Assembly (NCBI GenBank): GCA_019746155.1
Contig: JAIESJ010000223.1
Coordinates: forward strand, 1 to 17,542
Source: Burkholderiales bacterium
GTDB taxonomy: Bacteria; Pseudomonadota; Gammaproteobacteria; Burkholderiales; SG8-41
Length of the DNA: 17,542 nucleotides
Reading direction: 5' to 3'
Under the pieces are notes generated by a model. It searched no databases, was not told the origin of the DNA, and saw nothing but the letters and a program-made list of their open reading frames with translations. The position numbers and the translations under genes were made by a program. Positions 12,328 to 17,542 of the stretch are shown in pieces (the first letter of the stretch is position 1; every line of letters starts with the position of its first letter).

Positions 12328-15048
12328 TCAACCGCGGATGCTGGCTGTTCCCAGCACGCTCGCCCAGAGTTTTTTCACCGCCGCGATTTCGGGCGCCAGC
12401 GTCGCAGCTTCGACGCGCGCGTACTTGTCGCCCTGCAGCCGCAGCGTGTGCTGCAACTGGCGCAGGCGCCGGTAGGCGTCGTGTGCCGCCAATGCCTCGT
12501 TCTCCGCAATCAGGCCGAGCCGCGCCGCGAGCTTGAGCAATGCCAGATTCCCGATGTTGCCGGTGAGTTCCGCATGGGCGTGGGCGTGGCCCAATACCAG
12601 ATATTGCACGATGAACTCGACGTCGATGATGCCGCCGCGGTCGTGCTTGAGATCGAACAGCTCGCTTGAGTTAGGATGCGCGTCGAGCATTTTCCGGCGC
12701 ATGGCGACCACTTCGCCGCGCAGCGCGGCGAGATCACGCTGCTGGCGCAGGACCGCGATGCGCAATGCCTCGAATTGGCGTCCGATCGCCGGATCGCCGG
12801 CCGCGAAGCGGGCCCGGGTCAGCGCCTGATGTTCCCACACCCATGCCTGATGCGTCTGGTATTCCGCGAAACTCCCGAGAGGGCTGACCAGCAGGCCGCT
12901 GGCGCCGTCCGGCCGCAGCCGCAGGTCGGTGTCGTAAAGCACGCCGGCAGCGGTGATACTGGTGAGCCAGTGGTTGATGCGCAGTGCGAGCCGCGCGTAG
13001 TTCTCCGGCGCCCCGGGCGCGCCGTCCTCGTAGAGGAAAACGAGATCGAGGTCGGAGGCGTAACCGAGCTCCTTGCCGCCGAGTTTGCCGTAACCGACGA
13101 TAGCGAAGGCCGGCTCGTCGCGGTGTCGCTGGCGCAGCCCGGACCAGGCGAGATGCAGCACTTCGTCCAGGATCAGGCAGGCGAGATCGGACAGATGATC
13201 GCTTAACGTTTCCAGCGGCAGCGTGCCGGCGAGATCCTGAGCCACCAGCCGCATGGTCTGGGCGTGCTTGAAATGGCGCAGCACGTCCATCTGTTTTTCG
13301 ATGTCGGCGGCGGCGTCGTCGAGTCGAATGTGGAGCTGGCGGCGCAATTCCGGCCAGTCGGGCGCCGCGTACAGGGTGCGGGTGTCGAGCAGCTCGTCGA
13401 GCAGTATCGGGTGCTGCGTCAGGTATTGCGCGACCCAGGGGCTGGCGCTCATCAGATCGGCGAGCCGCGACAGCGCCTGCGGATATTCTTCGAGCATCGC
13501 CAGATAGGATTCGCGCCGGCTCACGCTTTCCAGCAGTTGCAAAATACGCTCCAGTGTTGCGTCGGGATCGGGCCGCGTCGCGGCGGTTTCAATGGCGAGC
13601 GGTACCAGCTGGTCGAGACGCCACTGGCTCGATGCCGGCATCTGGCGGTAGCGGCTGCTTCCCCGCATCGCCTGCAGCCGGCGCTGCAGGTCGGCGCCGC
13701 GCCTGTAGCCCAGTTCGCCAAGTTGTGCCATGCCGTGTCTGGTGCCGGCCTCGTCACCACCGTCGTGCCACAGTCCGGCAAGCACGTGCTGATCATGAGG
13801 AGCGGCGACGAAAATCTGGTCGAAGTGACGGCTGACCTGCTCGCGATGATGGTTGAGCGCCGCCAGCATTCCGGCATAGTCGGCAAAACCCATGCTGTGC
13901 GCGACCAGCGCACGCTCGGCATCCTCCGTCGGCAGCGATTGGGTCTGCCGGTCGTCAAGGTATTGCAGGCGGTGCTCGAGATTGCGCAGGAACACGTAAG
14001 CCTCGCGCAGCTCGGCCGCCGCGGGGCCGGGCAGCAGATTGCGCGCGGCGAGCAGCGGCAGCACCGCAAGTGTCGGCTGTTGTCGCAACGCCGGGTCGCG
14101 GCCGCCGCGGATCAGCTGGAATACCTGGACGATGAACTCGATTTCACGGATGCCGCCCGGGCCGAGCTTGATGTCGTCGAGCATGTCGCGCCGCTCGACT
14201 TCGCGCCGGATCTGGCGGTGCAACTCGCGCAACGAGGCGAATGCGCTGTAGTCGAGATGGCGGCGGTAGATGAAGGGACGCGCGAGTTCCAGCAGTTCGC
14301 TGCCGCGGTCGCCGGTGACCGGCCGGCCCTTGATCCAGGCGTAGCGCTCCCATTCCCGGCCCTGGGTGATGAAATAGTTTTCAAGCATGTCAAAGCTCAT
14401 CACCAGCGGGCCGCTGTCACCGTAGGGCCGCAGCCGCATGTCGACACGGAACACATAACCGTCGGTAGTGATTTCATTGAGCGCCGCAATCAGCCGGCGT
14501 GCGAGATGGGTGAAATATTCGTGGTTGCTCAGCGGCTGTTCACCGTCGGTTTCACCTTCTTCCGGATAGACGAAAATGAGGTCGATATCGGAAGACACGT
14601 TGAGCTCCTGACCGCCCAGTTTGCCCATGCCGACCACATGCAGTTGCTGGACTGCGCCGCTCGCCGCGCCCACCGGCCGGCCGTGCCGTCCGGTGAGCCA
14701 GCGGTCGAGATGGGAAAGCGCGGCAGAGACCGTGACTTCCGCCAGTGCCGTGACAGTGGCAACGACCTCGGCGAGATCGGCAAGTCCGCCGATATCGCGC
14801 GCGATCAGATGCAGCATTACCCGTTTGCGCAGAATGCGCAGCGCGCGCCGCAGCGCCGTTTCGTCGGCCGCGGGGTGGGCCTCGAGCGTCGCGCGCATGT
14901 CCTCGGCCGTGAAGGGTTGCCCGACATTGACGTGCGAGGCGATTTGCGGCTCGGCTTCCAGCAGACGGCGGGCGTAGCGGCTGAAGCGACAGGCGGCCTC
15001 CAGCGCGGGGTCGGCCGCAGCGCCGGCCGGCGCGTTATTCAATTCCAT
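12328..15048 (-). CDS. glnE: Bifunctional glutamine synthetase adenylyltransferase/adenylyl-removing enzyme
   Basis: Cytosolic nitrogen-control enzyme that adenylylates (inactivates) and de-adenylylates glutamine synthetase in response to PII. It is 906 residues, near the 946 of E. coli GlnE. It has two nucleotidyltransferase domains. The N-terminal adenylyl-removing half has GMGKLGGQELN and SSDIDLIFVY (Asp154, Asp156), and the C-terminal adenylylating half has GYGKLGGKELG with ASDLDLVFLYE at about residues 655-680. Each is followed by its GlnD-PII-uridylyltransferase-like helical region, for example GPGGIREIEFIVQVFQL and DRGGIIDVEFIVQYLVL. The start ATG 15048 lacks a strong ribosome binding site but yields the usual N-terminus. 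Divergent from the YhdP-family gene with a very short gap. The downstream end meets the accessory block. Confidence 0.98.
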   Translation of the reverse strand: MELNNAPAGAAADPALEAACRFSRYARRLLEAEPQIASHVNVGQPFTAEDMRATLEAHPAADETALRRALRILRKRVMLHLIARDIGGLADLAEVVATVTALAEVTVSAALSHLDRWLTGRHGRPVGAASGAVQQLHVVGMGKLGGQELNVSSDIDLIFVYPEEGETDGEQPLSNHEYFTHLARRLIAALNEITTDGYVFRVDMRLRPYGDSGPLVMSFDMLENYFITQGREWERYAWIKGRPVTGDRGSELLELARPFIYRRHLDYSAFASLRELHRQIRREVERRDMLDDIKLGPGGIREIEFIVQVFQLIRGGRDPALRQQPTLAVLPLLAARNLLPGPAAAELREAYVFLRNLEHRLQYLDDRQTQSLPTEDAERALVAHSMGFADYAGMLAALNHHREQVSRHFDQIFVAAPHDQHVLAGLWHDGGDEAGTRHGMAQLGELGYRRGADLQRRLQAMRGSSRYRQMPASSQWRLDQLVPLAIETAATRPDPDATLERILQLLESVSRRESYLAMLEEYPQALSRLADLMSASPWVAQYLTQHPILLDELLDTRTLYAAPDWPELRRQLHIRLDDAAADIEKQMDVLRHFKHAQTMRLVAQDLAGTLPLETLSDHLSDLACLILDEVLHLAWSGLRQRHRDEPAFAIVGYGKLGGKELGYASDLDLVFLYEDGAPGAPENYARLALRINHWLTSITAAGVLYDTDLRLRPDGASGLLVSPLGSFAEYQTHQAWVWEHQALTRARFAAGDPAIGRQFEALRIAVLRQQRDLAALRGEVVAMRRKMLDAHPNSSELFDLKHDRGGIIDVEFIVQYLVLGHAHAHAELTGNIGNLALLKLAARLGLIAENEALAAHDAYRRLRQLQHTLRLQGDKYARVEAATLAPEIAAVKKLWASVLGTASIRG

Positions 15049-15116
15049 GCGGTAAACGGGTTAAAATGGCTAAATTGTTGTTTGACTATCGCATTTTTTC
15101 AATTTTCAGGCAAAAA
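15049..15116. promoter_or_regulatory. AT-rich divergent start region between glnE and the yhdP-family gene
   Basis: This 68-base stretch is strikingly AT-rich against its GC-rich flanks and contains TTGACT (15082-15087) on the + strand and TTGAAA on the - strand, loosely -35-like, without clear -10 partners. It probably holds promoters of both genes. If so, the right-hand gene starts at GTG 15117 rather than ATG 15066. Confidence 0.35.
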
Positions 15117-17542
15117 GTGCCTATTCCCGACAAATTGAAATGGCTGCACGTCAGTTCGCTCGGGGTCTACCGCGTACTGACATGGACGGTGCTGGCTGCC
15201 GGTTTCGCGTTTGCCGCGATCGTGCTGTCCCTGCGCTACTGGGTGCTGCCCAACATCGAGCAATATCGCGAGGATATCGCACGGGCAGTCAGCCAGGCCG
15301 CCAATCAGCGCGTCACCATCGGCAAAATATCCGCCAGTTGGGACGGCATACGTCCCGAACTCGTGCTCGAGAACATCGCCGTATTCGATGCCGCGGATCA
15401 GCCGGTGCTCGAACTCCCCCGCGTCGACAATACGCTGTCGTGGCTGTCGCTGGCGACATTCGAACTGAGGTTTTATTCGATCGAGTTTCACCGGCCGGTA
15501 CTGAATGTCAGGCGCGATGCAAACGGCGCGATCTGGGTCGCCGGCGTCGCGGTGACCCGGAAGCCGCAGGAGGGTGATGGGATTGCGGACTGGCTGCTGC
15601 GCCAGCGCGAGATCGTGGTGCGCGACGCCACCCTGTCCTGGCGCGACGAGATGCGCGGCGCGCCGCAGCTCGATTTGAAGCGGGTCCAGTTGCAGATAGT
15701 GAACCACGGCGACCGGCACCGTTTCGGCCTGCGCGCGATACCGCCGCCGCATCTCGCCGGGCCGCTCGACATCCGCGGTGATCTGAGCGGGGAAACCGTC
15801 AGGATGCTGTCGGATTGGAACGGAAAATTTTTCGTGCAGCTCGATTATGCCGATATCGCGGCGTGGCGCACTTGGGTGCCGTTCCCCATAGAATTCCCGC
15901 AGGGTGCCGGCGCCCTGCGGTTATGGCTGGGGTTCAGCCGGCATCAGCTCAAGGAAATCATCGCCGATGTGCGGCTTGCCGATGTCAGAACCCGGCTGGC
16001 CAGGGACCTGCCGGAGCTTGATCTCACCGAACTGTCGGGTCGTGTCGCATGGAAGACGTCGGCGGGGGGGGAGGAGTTTTCGACCGCCAAACTGGCACTC
16101 ACAGCCCAGGGCGGGCTCGCCTTGCAGCCGGTGGATTTCCTGTTGCGTCTCACCGCAGGTGAAGACCGCGGGCCGCCACGTGGCGAACTGCAGGCCAACG
16201 CGCTCGATTTGCAGCCTCTGGTGACGCTGGCCGACCGTTTGCCACTCGCTGCCGAGTTCCGCAAACAGCTGGTGGATCTGGCGCCCAGGGGCAGCCTCTA
16301 CGACGTCGTGGTGCGCTGGAGCGGCGAGTGGCGGCAGCCCGGCCAATACAGTGTGCGCGGCCGGTTCCATGAACTCGCGATGAACCGCCTGGGCAGGATC
16401 CCCGGATTTTCCGGCATCAGCGGCAACATCGACGGCAATGAAAAGGCGGGCTCGCTCCATCTCAATGCCAACGGCGCGACGATCGACATGCCGCTGGTGT
16501 TCCGCGATCCGCTGCAGTTCGATGCGTTCACTGCGCAGATTGCCTGGTCGCGCAGCGGTGCCGACGCCCAGATAAAGATGAACAGCGTTTCGTTTTCCAA
16601 CCAGCACCTTGCCGGCACGCTTTTCGGCAACTATCGCGCACAGCCGGGCAGCAAAGGGTCGATCGATCTCACCGGAAATCTTACGCGTGCCGACGCGCGC
16701 TACGCCAGCCGCTATATTCCGCTGGCGGTGGGCAAACCCGCGCGCGACTGGCTCGACCGGGCGTTTCCGGCCGGCCAGTCGAACGACGTGTCGCTGCGGC
16801 TCAAGGGCAACCTCGATGATTTCCCGTTTTCCGAAGACAAGGGCGGCGTGTTTCAGGTCGTGGCCAAGATCACGGGCGGCGTGCTCGATTACGCAGAGAA
16901 CTGGCCGAAAATCGAAAATATCGCCGGCGAATTGAATTTCCGCGGCAAGCGCGTAGACGTTTTTGCCCGCCAGGGAACGATACTCGGCGCCAGACTGGGC
17001 AAGGTTCACGCCGAGATCCCCGATCTGACGCGCACGGACGAAGTCTTGCGCATCACCGGTGAGGCCGGCGGGCCGACCAGCGAGTTTCTCTCATTCATCA
17101 AGAAAAGCCCGGTAAACGACATGATCGACCGCTTTACGGAGGGCATGAACGCCCAGGGCAACGGCAATCTCGCGCTCAAAATCGAAATTCCGCTGGGCGC
17201 GACCGGCAAGAGCAAGGTTGCCGGCAGTTATCAGTTCGTCAGCAATAAAATCATTAGCGATGTTGATCTGCCGCCGATCGAGCAGTTCAACGGACGTCTG
17301 GAGTTTACGGAATCCTCGGTGCGCATGCAGAACGCGACCGGCATTTTTCTCGGCGGGGCGGTGACGGTTTCTGCCACTACCCAGCGTGATTCGACGGTGC
17401 GCGTGAGCCTGCAGGGCCGGGCCAATATCGACAATCTGCGGCAGGCCGGCGGCGCTTCATCCTGGATGCAAAGCCTGCGCGGAGCCGCGGACTGGCGCGG
17501 CACGTTCGTAATGCACAAAAAACTGACCGATCTTGTGATCGA
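15066..17542 (+). CDS. yhdP: YhdP-family (DUF3971/AsmA-like) envelope protein, N-terminal part
   Basis: Inner-membrane-anchored, largely periplasmic AsmA-like protein; E. coli YhdP helps move phospholipids to the outer membrane. The frame is open from ATG 15066 to the window edge (about 825 codons of an expected 1,250 or so); it is not closed here, so the C-terminus is unseen. Features include a membrane segment at about residues 33-58 followed by YWVLPNIEQYR, then family landmarks RVTIGKISASWDGIRPELVL, LLRQREIVVRDATLSWRDE and RPVLNVRRDANGAIWV. Two starts are possible: ATG 15066 (weak CGGG upstream, 17 bases from glnE) or GTG 15117 (CAGG six bases upstream), which directly precedes PIPDKLKW. 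I give the longer form. An 8-G run lies at 16064-16071, within the frame. Divergent from glnE. Confidence 0.93.
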   Translation, partial: MAKLLFDYRIFSIFRQKVPIPDKLKWLHVSSLGVYRVLTWTVLAAGFAFAAIVLSLRYWVLPNIEQYREDIARAVSQAANQRVTIGKISASWDGIRPELVLENIAVFDAADQPVLELPRVDNTLSWLSLATFELRFYSIEFHRPVLNVRRDANGAIWVAGVAVTRKPQEGDGIADWLLRQREIVVRDATLSWRDEMRGAPQLDLKRVQLQIVNHGDRHRFGLRAIPPPHLAGPLDIRGDLSGETVRMLSDWNGKFFVQLDYADIAAWRTWVPFPIEFPQGAGALRLWLGFSRHQLKEIIADVRLADVRTRLARDLPELDLTELSGRVAWKTSAGGEEFSTAKLALTAQGGLALQPVDFLLRLTAGEDRGPPRGELQANALDLQPLVTLADRLPLAAEFRKQLVDLAPRGSLYDVVVRWSGEWRQPGQYSVRGRFHELAMNRLGRIPGFSGISGNIDGNEKAGSLHLNANGATIDMPLVFRDPLQFDAFTAQIAWSRSGADAQIKMNSVSFSNQHLAGTLFGNYRAQPGSKGSIDLTGNLTRADARYASRYIPLAVGKPARDWLDRAFPAGQSNDVSLRLKGNLDDFPFSEDKGGVFQVVAKITGGVLDYAENWPKIENIAGELNFRGKRVDVFARQGTILGARLGKVHAEIPDLTRTDEVLRITGEAGGPTSEFLSFIKKSPVNDMIDRFTEGMNAQGNGNLALKIEIPLGATGKSKVAGSYQFVSNKIISDVDLPPIEQFNGRLEFTESSVRMQNATGIFLGGAVTVSATTQRDSTVRVSLQGRANIDNLRQAGGASSWMQSLRGAADWRGTFVMHKKLTDLVI

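Noticed and set aside
13264..15138. A 624-codon open frame on the + strand opposite glnE.
   Set aside because: It is the antisense shadow of glnE, caused by high third-position G+C; the glnE frame has full family motifs and this one has none.
15921..17009. A 362-codon open frame on the - strand opposite the yhdP-family gene.
   Set aside because: Shadow frame; the + strand frame carries the membrane anchor and YhdP landmarks and is open across the whole region.
1..17542. Searched by eye for CRISPR-type regularly spaced repeats, complete insertion sequences, rRNA and full tRNA genes.
   Set aside because: None seen. The repeats present are single inverted repeats or short tandem units without regular spacers, and no transposase frame is recognisable.

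Overview
The window reads as chromosomal DNA of a GC-rich betaproteobacterium. Support comes from the Gram-negative envelope genes (waaF heptosyltransferase II, YhdP-family envelope protein) and the order yhdP / glnE / ilvE / zinc-finger protein / waaF, which I recall as common in Betaproteobacteria (established knowledge, not searched here). Species cannot be named from the sequence.

Layout. (1) 2-943: 3' end of alaS on the + strand, closed by a strong GC hairpin it shares with the convergent gene. (2) 1005-7360: a leftward (- strand) run of phosphomannomutase/phosphoglucomutase, a YheT-like alpha/beta hydrolase, a LigI-like amidohydrolase, a deleted class II aldolase relic, a TcuA-like FAD dehydrogenase and a ComA (phosphosulfolactate synthase)-like protein. 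The last four look like a small organic-acid catabolic operon whose pathway I cannot name. (3) 7540-10290: leftward NTF2-like protein, waaF, a small zinc-finger protein and ilvE; ilvE and the zinc-finger gene are nearly contiguous. (4) About 10.3-12.3 kb: a visibly AT-richer accessory block with an XRE-type regulator, a divergent omptin-like outer-membrane protease and a broken VapC-type PIN toxin with an antitoxin remnant. It separates ilvE from glnE. (5) 12328-15048: glnE on the - strand, and 15066 to the window end: a divergent YhdP-family gene running off the edge.

How they work together. glnE (nitrogen regulation), ilvE (branched-chain amino acids), waaF (LPS core), the hexose-phosphate mutase (sugar nucleotides for LPS/exopolysaccharide) and YhdP (envelope lipid homeostasis) are housekeeping. 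The two regions most worth attention are the catabolic cluster at 3.7-7.4 kb, with its unusual enzyme combination and one decayed member, and the accessory block at 10.3-12.3 kb, where a regulator with overlapping palindromes in its promoter faces an omptin homologue that keeps all four expected catalytic residues. Several palindromic or relic sequences (an in-frame insertion in the hydrolase gene, an IS-end-like stretch upstream of the mutase, and a TTGAGT-rich inverted repeat upstream of waaF) show past activity of small repeats. There is no CRISPR array, no complete insertion sequence, no rRNA and no complete tRNA gene.
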